Below, piece by piece: positions 22,801 through 35,000 of a stretch of DNA of 64,000 bases (position 1 is its first letter; every line of letters starts with the position of its first letter). The notes under the pieces were generated by a model, which was not told the origin of the DNA, ran no database searches, and worked only from the letters and a program-made list of their open reading frames with translations. The DNA is taken from NCBI GenBank assembly GCA_905178155.1, contig CAJINV010000001.1:486637-550636 (forward strand). Direction: 5' to 3'. This stretch comes from Amoebophrya sp. A120. Taxonomy: Eukaryota > Sar > Dinophyceae > Syndiniales > Amoebophryaceae. The translations under genes and the position numbers were made by a program.

Positions 22801-25510
22801 AAACTTCGCAAGTGTAACAAGTCTGTAAAAATGCAAAGCATGCCATTTGCCAGTCGTGCTGGCCAGCCATGAGGTCATCTTTCAACATATGTCGTGCTTT
22901 CACATACTAATTAGCTGTGCATGACAGGCTTTCTCTGTCATGCAGGGCAAATACTTCGCCCTGCTGTCACTCCACGACGCTACACGAACAGAGTTTTCAT
23001 CTCCTTCGATATTTTGCAGTTGGAAGGAGGCACAGGAAAACGCCGGCTTGTCCAGCACGGCTATCAAATGCAAATATGTCTGGGTCTGGAGGGATGCAAC
23101 TTGTCATGCTACCTCTGCATCTTGCAAAAATCTGCGTTGCATGAGATGCACCAAAAGTTGTCCAGCATTTTTGACCAAGGCCAGAGGCAGTTTCTCATGT
23201 AGGAGAGGCATGCTAGAGATCTCACAGAATCTGTCATGCTAGGACCTACATTCGAGACCACATCCATGCGCCATGGAAAACCTGCATGACAAAATTCGCA
23301 ATCTCCCAGACCCAGACATTTTTGAAATGCATAACGGCTACCGCGTCGCCGTGCTGCTTCCGCCCCATCTCGATCCGGTCCTTGACCTGTTTGGCCACAA
23401 ATTTCACCCACCAGACCCCGCGGGACAGGCCGACGCCGGTGAGAAACGATTTTCCGTACAGCAGCAAGTTGCACTCCACGCGCCGCGCGTTTTGCTCCAG
23501 CAGATACACGGCGAGCTCCCGCTTCGTCACGTTCGCGCCCAGCTCCTCGCGCATCTCGTCGAACACCCGCTGCGCGTCCGAGTAGTACCGCATCTGCTGT
23601 GCCAAGGCGGCCGTCACGTCCTTCAAATTGCTAGCAGCGTACCAGCTGATGTGCTTCCCATTCGGAGGCAGGTTGTAAATCGCCCCGGGCTATCAAATGT
23701 AAAAGTGTCTGGGTCTGGAAACTTTTGATGCTGGGTGGCGTCTCATGATGAGGCCACAAATGCTGGCTCAGCATGACAAGTTTCTGAGCTTCTAGGTGTT
23801 GCCTATTCTGCATGACAAACTGCGTTTTTGCATCACAGAAAAATGGAGCTCTTGGGTAACGTGCATGACAAATTCTCGAGTCATGGCAGACAAGCATGAC
23901 AAGCCTGGCACTCTTCCAGACCCAGACATTTTTGCAGTTGATACGGGCTTCTGGCTACTTTCCTGCACACTGGGGTGGATGTTTGCCGTCTTCACCCAGG
24001 CCGACTGCGCTAAGTGCTCCGTGTCCCAGGGCCGGTCGGCACAGTAGTCCGGCACGAATTCCACCTCTAAGCCCCCTTTATTCTTGATGTCGTCCTCCTC
24101 CGCCTGCGCGTTCCCATACATGTCCTCAGCCATGTCCAGCAGGTGGCGTATCAAATGTAAAAGTGTCTGGGTCTGGAACATTCTAAACATGTGATGCTGT
24201 CTCTGGATTCTGAGAAAACTTGTATTGCATGACCAGCAAGAGGACTCCAGTTTGTGCTACGCGGAGAGGGTATTTCTCATGCTGTAGAGGTATCACAAAG
24301 CGCTCTAAAAATCTGTGATGCTACGGCATGCATCACAGACATCATGAATCATGGGAAATATTATGCATGACAAATCCAGAAATCTCCCAGACCCAGACAT
24401 TTTTGCATTCCATATGGTGGTCCAAACCCCCAAACTGCATGGAGAACAGCATCTCCTCCTCGGCCGAGCCCACCTGGGGGGCAAACGCGTGGTTCGACAC
24501 GGTGGTGCCGTCCTTCGTCTTTTCGTTGCAGTTTTGGATAAACTCGCTGCTGAGCCCCTCCTCGAACACCTTCTCGGTGTACAGCTCGAACCCCCGACTC
24601 AGCATGGACAGGCCCGCTTCCACGCGCATCACCGGCTGCTCCTGCACTACGTCGGCCGTGAGCAGCATGAGTTCCCCGGCGCGGAGCCACATCTCCGGAC
24701 TGTGAACGTCCAGGTCGAGCGCGGCCAATACCTGCGACTCCTATTGTAAGGAAAAATCTCCCCTCCCTATATCGAACAGGAGATCATTTGTGATGCTGGA
24801 TTTGCGTAAGTACACAAATCTCCTTGCATTGCTAGAAGGCCGAGAGACGCAGAGGCGGCCTCGGTCGCAGGCAATTTGTCATGCTGTTTCCCGTTTCCTG
24901 TTGCTATCTGTCATGCTGAAGACGCAAGGCTTACCCACGCCAGCCAGCACTAGAGTCTGCATCTCGATCTCTTCCGTTGTAGCATGACAGTGGGATTTGT
25001 GATCACAAACCATGCTACACAAATCTCCATTTGAGCATGGGGAGGGGAGATTTTTCATTGTAATAACTCCGCTTGGAGAATCATGATCCCCGGGTCCCGC
25101 TTGTCCTCGTTTTGCCGCGCCTTTTCCTCGTCGCCCATCTGGTCACTGTATTTGCCCTGCGGGCCCCAGTAGTGGAACACCTCCGCGAGTAAGTCCAGCG
25201 CCCGCCGTAAATACCCCGGGGCGTTCTTCGCGGCCCACTCTTGGATCCAATCGGTTCGCCCCGCGAACGTTTGCAGCTCCGAGGGGCTCATGCGGCCCAA
25301 CTCCTCTTCGGACATACTGCGCAAGTTCTTCCTCGCGCCGCCCACTTCGCTGTCGTGGATCTGCCACGTGTTGCCGAGCATGCGGGAGGGCGAGAAAGGG
25401 TTTATTGCACCAACTGGGGGTACTTCTTCTGCATGTTGTTCAAGACCTTTCGCCGCCACCAGAAGGTCCCAGAGAAGGAAGAACGCGAAATAAACACACG
25501 GACTCAACAT
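19865..25510 (-). CDS. Secreted 2OG-Fe(II) oxygenase-like protein, paralogue A
   Basis: About 1,000 residues in eleven exons with nine introners and one unresolved intron (about 22823-23000). Start chosen at ATG 25510, which opens a clear signal peptide (MLSPCVYFAFFLLWDLLVAA); the longer frame begins only with TTG. Order of parts: MLGNTWQIHD, helical segment ALDLDVHSPEMWLRAGEL, RVECNLLLYG, Lys/Ala-rich linker, SEEVIDNLRDLAV, VLGIDLERYFNKQSSLF, then the oxygenase-like domain: HEAHTHTDSIVSC, LDPRGKSVW, APFHQPYFYFPKKGDVVCF, PSWLVHMVPPHEESDVERVG, stop at 19865. The metal-binding His/Asp region, distal His and Arg fit a TIGR02466-like 2OG oxygenase. A secretory or endomembrane site is inferred from the signal peptide. 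Paralogous to its neighbours B and C over the whole length. Confidence 0.8.
20173..20438 (-). mobile_element. Introner, family I
   Basis: 266 bp, exact TSD acgcg, TAT/ATA ends. Precise removal gives DPARTPLSILDPRG, aligning with the uninterrupted DGMETPLIFLDPRG of paralogue C. Confidence 0.88.
20754..20967 (-). mobile_element. Introner, family VI
   Basis: 214 bp with unrelated TIRs (AAAAAAGTGTTATAGTTACA against TGTAACTGTAACACTTTTTT), but the same TAT/ATA ends and an exact 5-bp TSD cgatc. Confidence 0.86.
21049..21312 (-). mobile_element. Introner, family I
   Basis: 264 bp, TIR TATCAAATGCAAATATGTCT, exact TSD cgtcc, TAT/ATA ends. Confidence 0.88.
21344..21622 (-). mobile_element. Introner, family V
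   Basis: 279 bp; near-perfect long TIR beginning CCTGAGTAAAAACGTACCCA, exact TSD tgttc, TAT/ATA ends. It is separated from the next introner by a mini-exon of about 31 bp. Confidence 0.88.
21720..21987 (-). mobile_element. Introner, family I
   Basis: 268 bp; TIRs TATGCATTGCAAATATGTCT and matching right end, exact TSD gtcgc. Confidence 0.88.
23062..23333 (-). mobile_element. Introner, family I
   Basis: 272 bp, exact TSD acggc, TAT/ATA ends. Removal joins GDAVA to VLDKPAFS in frame. Confidence 0.88.
23691..23943 (-). mobile_element. Introner, family I
   Basis: 253 bp, exact TSD cgggc, TAT/ATA ends. Confidence 0.88.
24149..24414 (-). mobile_element. Introner, family I
   Basis: 266 bp, TSD tggcg/tggtg (one mismatch), TAT/ATA ends. 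Its interior is close to the composite element at 15593 and defines that element's empty state. Confidence 0.86.
24742..25065 (-). mobile_element. Introner, family II
   Basis: 324 bp; TIR core AAAAATCTCCCCTCCC, TAT/ATA ends, exact TSD actcc. Confidence 0.87.
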
Positions 25511-26043
25511 CTTTTTCCGAGTCACTATATTGATACAGATACTGTTACCGAGACACGACTTTTTCTTCAAATACAAAACTTAGTTTTACTAATCCATCTT
25601 TCCGGCCCAGCTGTTGTACGTGGAAGGATCTGTCACATTGCACCTGGACCTGTATTCTCCTTCTGTGTTTACTTCTGTTCGAGAAATCAGCCACCTACCA
25701 AACGCTATTTAGGCAGAAACCGATCTTCCCGGCTGCAACGATGAGCGCAACAAGATTTTTGGCAACTGTATGAAAAACGAACATACGTACATATTTATAA
25801 TTCCTAACATGTATTTCTGTTTTGCTGTTCCTTCACTTTTTTCGAGGGACGAGATGCAAAGGCCAACAGATGTAAGTAGCAATAAACACGATCAAGGCAC
25901 AATCTTATCTCTTCACATGTTTTTCGTATCCACAACCACAGCTCGTTTTTTTTGCAAAAAATGATGACACAACGCAAAAAATCTTTCAGTTTCAACACAT
26001 ACTCTTTCAACAGAACTTAAACTGATTCTTAATGATACTCCCC
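25511..26043. other. Short intergenic spacer between oxygenases A and C
   Basis: About 530 bp, AT-rich, no gene. Likely promoter of A and 3' end of C, without recognisable motifs. Confidence 0.5.
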
Positions 26044-29000
26044 TCATGCCACGGCCGCCGCACCGTGAAACCAGTGGTCAATGCGATTGGGCGCCATCAG
26101 CAGAAAAGCGATTCCCACCCGGTAGCCCGTTTCCTTCCCGTGTGGCGGCACCTGGTGCACGAGCCACGAGGGAAAGCAGACCACGTCCCCCCTCTTATGG
26201 AACTGTCAGGATCGAAATCGACAAAGTTGAAATGATTTGCCATGCATAAAATGGATGCCATTTGTAACCCAGTTTCCAAGTGGCGCATGACAAAATTGGG
26301 TTGTAGAGCCGAAATCCAGTTTGTCATGCTGGTTGGGAAGGTAGGACAACTTTTGTCATGCTACTTTAGCAGCTCCACTTCCACCCCTCAACAGGCTTAC
26401 AATCTGTCTCAATTGCCTACTCTGCAACACAGGCACTTTGTCGGTTGCATTTTATGCATGAAAAATCATTTCGACTCTGTCGATTTCGATCCTGACACTC
26501 CCATACTTCTTCGGAAAAACGTAATACGGCTGGTGGAACGGCGCGTTCGGCTGCCAGCCCGCGTTGAATGGCACTGCCGGAGATTTCTTGTTGTTCTCCT
26601 TGTAATCGAAGAAAACGCCAGGCTGTCCTGTGGCAAAAAGCTATAGCAACTGCACATCCAAGGACTAGGACGATGAAGTACCGCATGTTTCAATCACAAC
26701 AACTTGTAGTAGTTGTACCATCCGCGTGCTTGTGAGTGCTTACTGTGTCTATGGATACAACTGCGCCTATGGATACAACTGCGCCTATGGATACAACTGC
26801 GCTCTTTCTGTGTTAATGTGCATCTACTTCAACTATCGCATTTATACGCAGACTTTGTATACTTACGTACAAGAACCGTGCTCTGCTAAGCTATTTCCCC
26901 GCTGATATCTTTCCGCGCGGGTCCAGAAAAATCAACGGCGTCTCCATTCCGTCGCTTCTCAAGTAAACCGCACAGCTGACAATGCCGGAATGGTGCGTGT
27001 GCACCGGGTGCTGCCCATCTTTATCCGCGACCAGGGTCCAGTGAAAAGAAATGTAGGGCTGCCGCCGTCTCGGGTCGAAAAGCGTCCGTTCTTGGAACTC
27101 CATAAACTCCTGGACTAAATCGGACCTGCCGCGTACTTATCAACTGCAAATATGTCTGGGTCTGGAAATTCGTGATGCTGAAATGTGCATTAGTGAAATA
27201 CTTCCCAATGAAGCCAAGCATGACAAGTTTTCCGGACACTTTCTCATGCGCAGTCCGCATGAGAATAAACTGCCCTTTTGTATAACAAAGGAGGTGTCGT
27301 TTTGTTAGTCATGCAATACAGATTTTACAGCAACGTAGGACTAGCATCACAAGTTCAATGTTTCCAGACCCAGACATTTTTGCAATCCATAGTGCTTCAT
27401 TTTCTGTTCTTTCGGGTTGAAACAGAGACAACTGGTTCAAAGACGTCACGGTGGACCGGCTGCGGTTTGTATTCTATCTTGTGCAAAAGTATCGTACTCG
27501 TACTAATTGCTTTTATGCATTACAAATCTTTTTCCTAAGGCAGAACCGCATTACAAACTTAATTTGTAATGTTAAGGAAATTTGTAATGCAATTTTTTTT
27601 TTTCCTAGGCTCCTAGCGTGTCGGTTTTGCGCTGTTCTTGCTTTTCTTTCTTTTGATTTTCTTTTCATTTTTTTTTGATTTTTTGATTTATTTTGTCATC
27701 TTGTGCTGATTATTTTCTTGTCCTGTGTTGTTCTTTTTCTCTTTATCATTTTCTTTTCATTTTTTTTTAATTTCTTTTGCGCTTTGTTTGATTTTTCTTT
27801 TTCTTTCTTTTGTTATCGACACGCTGAGAGCGGGGGGCGTTTCACGAAGAAGAGCGCGGGTATACTCGGCGTTCCCGTGGCCATTGGCCCTACCTTTTTG
27901 ATATTCTCCGCGGCGAATCCTCGCGGGGTGGCACCGTCGCGTCCTTGGCAATCGATCTCTGTGCAAGCCCCTTCTGCTTCCCTCCTCCAGGCTTAGGCCT
28001 CCCCTGAGCAGTAACAGAACCTCTTTCTCCTCCAGACGTAGACGCGGCAATGTACACCATGACCATACGAAGCAGGCCTCGTAGAGGCAACGCGCAACAT
28101 GACATCACGAGCTGAACAATCCTCATTTTCATTTTTTGTTTCTATAATTCCTAACGCAGCTATGACGGTGTGCTTCTTAGTAAGGCAAGCACATATCAAT
28201 CTAAAAGCCGAGGCAATGCATTTGTGAAATAGCGCCTAAAGCTTACACTTACTACACTTCCTACACACGCACACACATACGCTTTTATCTTCTTCGCTTA
28301 CTCTGTTACTTTTATCATGCTCTACTCCATGTCAATATCTGATAAATTAATTACTCTACTTTTCTGCTCTCCGCACCTGAAGCGGGCGGTCCCTGTTTTT
28401 CCTGTTGCTTTTTGTGTTGAGACGCTCACCAAGTGGTCTACGAACATTTCCAATACTACATCTGACGACTGCGGTCATCGTTTCACCCGCTACGACTTCA
28501 AACGACTTCCTTTCATTCCGACGAGCAACGAGGCTGAAGCGAGAACGATAGACGAAAAAATTTGAAGTACCAGGTCCCTGTCTTACTTTACTTCAACTTT
28601 CTTTCTTCTTCCAGGGGACTAGGCGACAAAGCCACGCACTATGTACAAGGTTATTCTAGGGCGCTGTTTGGTACAAGTATAGATTCTAATTTTTCAGCAG
28701 CGAGCGGCAAAGTCACCAAGATCTGGCAGTGGGGTTCCCTCTTTGAAGTCATCGCGGGATGCGCGGCAGGGACCTGTTTGATTAATTTTTTGTGATTATG
28801 AATATACTTTTTGCTTCATCTTCATGTTATGAATAACTGCCTTGCTACTTCATAAATAAGTGTAAGTCGACATATTTTTAGAAAAAGTGACAAATCAGCA
28901 TTACAAATTGATGATAAGTATAAAAACGAGATCAACTCTCGCGCGTGACCTTCTTCATAGGGCGCGCTCTTTCGACCTGCCCTGTGCACTGTGTTGCCCG

Positions 29001-32000
29001 AATACAAGGGCTCGCCGGAACAGTAAGACAGAAAATAGCCTCAGGGCTAAACTCGTGCCTCCGCCCCAGCCCGGCGGCTAAGTAAAGAAAGAGACAGGGA
29101 TCTACTTAGAGGGACAGCTCTTCTCCCGGCTCCAGCAGTCCGTGAGCTGCGCTGTAGCTAATATCTAATGCCTCGTGGCGCTCAGGCTCACAGAAGCCGA
29201 CAGTGCACAATAAAAACAAAAAGCAGGCCTGTAGTACTCGCTACAATAATACCATCCTACCCTCAGCCCGATGCTGTGGTGAAGAGAGGCCGGAGGCGAC
29301 TCCTACTAAGCCCGACCAGTATGGCATCCCGCGCAGCGATGCCAGACCATGCCCAGTCGACGAGTAAGAGGGCGCAGTCAGTATGGCGCCAGAGGACGAA
29401 GCAAAACAGCGAAGACCAACAGGACGCAACCCTCTCAACACCTAGGCCTGCTCCCCCGGCCGAGGTATCACGATCTCGCAGTACATTCTTTTAGGCAGAA
29501 ATCCTCTACCCGCAGCGCCAACAACTACGCTCTTTACTGCTACCCCCGCATTACAGTCTTTAAGAATTCCGCTGCAATATGTCTACACAAACACATCCAA
29601 ACTTGAGACATTCTCCTATGTTGAGCCGCAAAATTACTATACCTGGTATCTTCATTCATCTTGACCTATTCCGTCTTCGTTCTCAGCCCCACTCGTGGTT
29701 GTTGATTTCGTTTTTCTTTTTGTTGCAAGCATTTCTCGAGTTGTTTGTTTTTTCACTTGTGATGAATGCGCTCCTGTAGTTTAGATTTTTTGAAGTTTTT
29801 CATTTTTTTCAATTCATACTATCTGCCACTGCTTATCATCTTCTCCTGGTGAGATATTTCGCTGGAATCTTATCTGTAAAAACAAAACTGCCTGCCATTG
29901 CATCCATTTTCTCATATGAGTTTGGTAGTTTCTCATGTTGCTTTGCTGCCTTTTCAATTGTAGATCCTATTTTTTCAATGCAGTTCCCCACCCTTTCTCG
30001 AAAGAAGTCATGGGTTAGCTTTGCTTCTTCATCTACGACAAACCCCAACACCCTCCTCGGGTTTCTCAAAAGCTCCCGGCCTATAGTAGGCGGGCAGCTC
30101 TCAAAACCAAAGTGGCGCACGCGCGGCTTTTTTACCTCCGGACACTCAAAGAGAATATGATCAACACCACACTGGTGGGCCTTCAGGCATTTGCTGCGTT
30201 TTTGTTGCATTTTTCCATCGACAAAAAGAATCTCGCCACAGCCAAGATGAGGCTGAGGCGCGATCCCCAACCAAATCCAAAAGTAGAGCAGTTCCGACCC
30301 CCGGTTGGGAAAGACCCCTACGGGCGGTCTGAACCCCCCCAGAGACTTCGCGCGCTCGCGCAAGTACTCCGAGGCAGAGGAGCTCTTTTCGAGATTTTCA
30401 GCCAATATTCTTTTCAAAAGTAGGCGCCGCAGAATAGGCGCCGTAATCATCTTTTTATAGATCGGCCGCTCTGCTTCATCGCTGTAGTCCTGCACCCCAT
30501 CACCCCACATCTCCTTGTAGATGTTCGTGAGGTGATCCGCGCAGTCGTTGGCTATTTGGCCGCAGTGCCCCGGTGTCCACCTGAAGTGAAACCATACCTC
30601 TTCCTCTTCGTTCGGTTTCTCCCCTATGCAGGCGGCTTGTATTTGCTCCATGTGCTTCATTATGCAGTGGATCATCTCGTTGCTGCTATCGTTAAAGCAC
30701 TCCAGTGCCTGCACTATGCTGTTGCTGTCCAGGAAAAAGTAAAAACGCCGAAGCATGTGCTTGATGTGTGGGCTAGTCCTAATCTTCTGCTCTATTTCTT
30801 TTAGTTGCTGTATCAGACCAATGCACTCCGCATCAAAGGAATCTGTTTGCACATCTTCTAATGGTGCGCAGATATATGCCCCAGATATCCAAACTGGGTC
30901 CGGAAAGCTGCCTTCTCCTGGCTGCTTCCGTTTGTAGTTCACCCGTGCCTCCGTCCCCAACGGGCTCCCACCACCAACTCGCCCCCGCCCCCACGCCCAG
31001 ATTGCGATCCTTATCCACTAGTCCATCCGTAGCTGATACCAGATTCCCCTGCGACTTCCTTAGAAGCCCCCGCACCAGTGCATTATGTGCTTTCGCGACT
31101 ACTCTTCTCGCTTTCCCTAACTCCTCGCCCTTCAGCCCGGAAAGTTGTCCCAAGCCCATGTCCTCCCCTATCCTGTCCATCGGCCTGGCATCTAGGTTCA
31201 CCCCCCTCCAGAAGATCTTTCCTATGTAGAGCCGGTTTGTGCTAAAATGACTATGAACATCTGCAAAATTCTTCTTCGACATATGCCTAGTCGTATCTGT
31301 CCACGCGACATGCTTCCCATCCATGCCTAGCAAGAACTTTACTGGGTCGCTGTCATCTTCTTTTTCAAAAACTTTCTTTACATCCTCGCAGGGCGCTTTT
31401 TCTAGTGGCCAGAGATCCAGCTGCGCACCTTTGTAGTAGAGCATCAAGTTCTCTACTACAAAGAGCGAGTGGATATCTGGTATGCCTGCACAATGATGCA
31501 AAATCGTACTTGGTGTCTGCTTCGGCAGCATTGCATGGCCCTTCAAATATTTCGAGGTGTCTTTTTTTCGTTGCAACTTGTTCTGCTTCTTGAAATACTG
31601 AAAAAAAGGCACGCTGTTCGACAATATCGCGCTATATATTAGTGAGACATAGACATCTATTCGCGCTGTCAGGCGTAAGTTTTTGAGGCGGGCTACGCTT
31701 GAGTTTTCTTGTGTCATCTTTTTCCTCATTATTTCATAGTGCGAGGAAAAGTGCCAAGTCCCATCATAGAAAAAGCCAAGGGATCTGCTTGCGTCATTGA
31801 CTTCTACCTTTTTGTCCACCCCTACATCATAAAAAACCGCTTCGGACTTAGTTTCCTCGAAAAAGATAAGTTTCTCCCTCCCCGTACGCACCAGGTCCTT
31901 TTTTAGCTTTGTCACTTCTTCCATGTCCCCTATCCCACACTGGCTATTATCATCGGAGTACTGTGCTTGACTTCCGTCTTCATTTAGCACTGCCGTCTTC

Positions 32001-35000
32001 TTTACCAGCGGGGTATTGTGGATATTGAAGCAGCCCCCCGAGAAGGGGCTGCCTTGTGGCATACCCGGGGACAGATGCCAGTATCTGTCCCCGGTCTTGA
32101 TTCTGACGGTTCTAAAACTAAGCCACTGCACAGTGGCAGCAGCTAGATCTTCCGGGACCCCTAACTCATGCATAGTCTCCAGCAGTTTTTGATGTGAGAC
32201 AACATCAAAACCTGCCTCATTGTCGTTCAAAAGTAAGAACTTCCTCATGCCTTTTGTATTCATTCCTTCCGGTGAAAATAAATACTCAAGTATCGAAATT
32301 GCGCCAAATTCTTTGCAGAAGTTCTTTCTGTATGCAAGCGAGAAGAGGGGTAGTTGTGGTTTTGCATTTTCAATCCGTTTAGCCCCATTCCACTGATATC
32401 CCTCCAGCCAAAGGCAGAGCCTTCGGTCCTGTATCACCTCCCACACCTTCGCATAAACTGATAACAGGGAAACTGGCCGGAACAGGCTCTCCGTGTAGGG
32501 TTGCCCTTCGGTTTTCCCGACCGGGGCAAGGATAATCTCCCTCCCTATTTTAGGGAATTCGTTGTATTTGATTAAAACATAATAACACCTGTAGAGACAC
32601 TCCCACCCTGTTCCCGTCAATGCTTTCACCAACTCGTGCGTGACCCCGTCCCTCCCTGGGCTCTTGTTGCATTCCAGTTTTCGTATAGCCGCCGCAAACT
32701 CCGTTCGCGTCAGCTCCCAAAAGTCGCCCGCCTCTGCTTTAGCGTGCGAGCGGTCCCTAGCGTCCTTGCAGGCCTTTTCCTTCCACTCGCTTTCGTCCGG
32801 TACAAGAAAACCATTCTTCGTGTACACCTGGTCCGGTCTACCCTTGTACTGGGCCGCGAAGTAGTTTACTACATCTCCATGCGTAGCTGTAGCTTCCCCG
32901 GGTATCGGCTCGGCCGTGAGCTTCTTCTTTTTGATTGCCTTCAGCGCTGCTTCATTCTTACGCTTTTCAATCACTTCTACTGTGAGCGGCGGGCACAACT
33001 TGCAATTTATACTAGTACGATGCTTTTGCAATGCATATATTCGACGTGTCGGCCATGATGTTCGTCGTCCCGCTACTGCTCGACTCCGCCTCGGGAACCA
33101 GCCCAAATTTTTCCGCCCGAAACAGGCTTGCCTTTTTGTTCAGCACCGTTTCGTATCAACTGCAAATATGTCTGGGTCTGGAAGAATGCTAGTTCGTCAT
33201 GCTTGTCTGGCATGACTTGAGAATCTGTGTTGCATAGGCACGAAAAGTCCCCCTTACCTGATATACAAAAACGCAGCTTGCCATGCGGAATACGTAACAT
33301 TCGGCAGCCAAAAAATTTGTCTTGCATAGCTGCGTTTTGCAGTGCGTCTATCATTCGCTTTTAGCACTACAAGTTTCCAGACCCAGACATATTTGCAATT
33401 CATATTTCGACGTCCATGCCCAAGACCTGGTCCGCAACCTGAATCGCGACGGCCTCGACGTAGGCTATGGAAGCGTCAGGTTTGAAATCGACAAAGTTGA
33501 AATGATTTGTAATGCACAAAATGCGACACAGAGACTGACTCTATTGCAGAGGACGCAAGGGAGGCTGATTCTAGTACTGGTAAGGGTGAGGAATTGGGTT
33601 GCTGACTAGCATGACAGGGAGGAGCCATCTTGCTCTAAACAGCATGACAGACTTCCTTCAGAGGCCAGGAAAATTTGTCATGCGCCGATTGGAAACTGTG
33701 CTGGGTCCAACTGGTATAGATTTTACGCATTGCAAACTATTTCAACTTTGACGATTTCAAACCTGACACATCCATATAGGCGAGCAGCTGGGTAAAGACG
33801 CGGCTGCGGGGGCCCTGGTACATGGACTTCCACTTCTTTCCCTCCGCCTTGCCGGAAAAAAACCGCGGATTGTTTTGCTGCGCCTGCCAGAACTTCTGTG
33901 TCACCAAAAGTGTCGACGGGGCTGCAGCGGGTGGAGTAGATTTGATATCTTGTTCAACATCACTGTCTTTATTTGTCTTCTTCTTCTTTTTGGAGGAATC
34001 ACCTTTCGCAGCTTTAGCGTCCTCTTTCGCCTGTTGCTTCTTCTGGACCTGCTTTCTCGCTTTCTTGTACTTCGCTACAGCAGTGTCCGCGAGGTCATCA
34101 ATCGTTTCTTCCGAGAAAAAACCCTGGGCGAGCAAATTTTGCACCGCTATTTTCGTCGGAAACACCTGCGAAATCCGAAGCTTTTTCTTCTGGTGCACCG
34201 GTTTTTTGCTACTTGCCTTGTCAGCGGAAGATGGGAGTGGAGCTGTTGAAGATGGGCTATGAACCGCTGCATGAGGACCTGCGCTGGCGGCAATGTCGCC
34301 ATTTTCTTCTTTTTTCAGGACCTTCGCATTTATTTTCGCTTCAGAAGAGGAAGACTCCTTTACCTCCTGCTCGTTGATCATGTTCTTGGAACTTTTAGGT
34401 TTCACATTTTCATCCTTCTTTTCGTCGTTCATCACATGCGCTTTTTCATCACTTCTTGCAGCGTTATCGGACAGGAAGAGAAAATCCGACAGCTCGACAT
34501 CTACGTTCTTATTCTTCGCTTTTCGGAGTCGCGGCAGCGCAAGCAAATCCCGCTGCCGCGTCAATTCTTCACATTTTAATATTTTCATGTTGCTACGAAC
34601 TCCATCGTTAGCTGGTCTTTCAGCAACTGAGGGTTCCTTCTTCTCCTTCGTTTTCTCTTCCTCAAACCGTTTCGCCACCTGCGTGAATGCCCACTTGAGC
34701 CACCACACCGCGCGGCCGGGTCCGAGTGCGGTCATGAACGAGTGCGCCAGCACGTGCAGATTGCACTCCACGCGGGCCACGTTCTGCGTCAGCACGTGCA
34801 TCGCGATTTCTTGGTTTGTCGCGTTGGCCTCCAGATTTTGGTCGTCGTTCCGCGCGTTCGCGAGCACCTTTTCCATGGAGGAGTAAAACCGGCCCTGCTG
34901 GGACAGGGGCCAGGTCAGGCTCTGCAGACTGTTGATGCCGTACCACTTTTTCAGCGGGTGCTTGTAGATCTCGCCCGGCCTCAAGTCCGCCAGTCTCCCC

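Larger units (their letters stand above)
27596..33000 (-). mobile_element. 5'-truncated LINE retrotransposon (RT plus RNase H)
   Basis: Minus-strand non-LTR element inserted in an introner, with an 8-bp TSD (tgcaattt at about 27588-27595 and 33001-33008). The T run at 27593-27603 is the poly(A) tail read on the plus strand, so the 3' end lies at the left. Its coding part starts abruptly at 33000 inside the region upstream of the RT; no endonuclease is present, as expected for 5' truncation. About 2.2 kb (27604-29835) lies between the RNase H stop and the tail and contains no recognised ORF; it could be a long 3' UTR or an additional insertion. Confidence 0.85.
27475..33037 (-). mobile_element. 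Composite introner, family III, containing a LINE
   Basis: Left part 27475-27595 and right part 33001-33037 are the two ends of a family III introner (GCAAAAGTATCGTACTCGTA against TACTAGTACGATGCTTTTGC). The outer TSD tattc is exact. Excising all 5,563 bp joins MADTSN to TNRSRSTV in frame. Confidence 0.85.

Noticed and set aside
27395..27477. A separate fourth oxygenase gene to the left of the LINE
   Set aside because: Precise removal of the LINE-bearing introner joins both sides in one frame, and parts are neither missing nor duplicated, so it is one gene.
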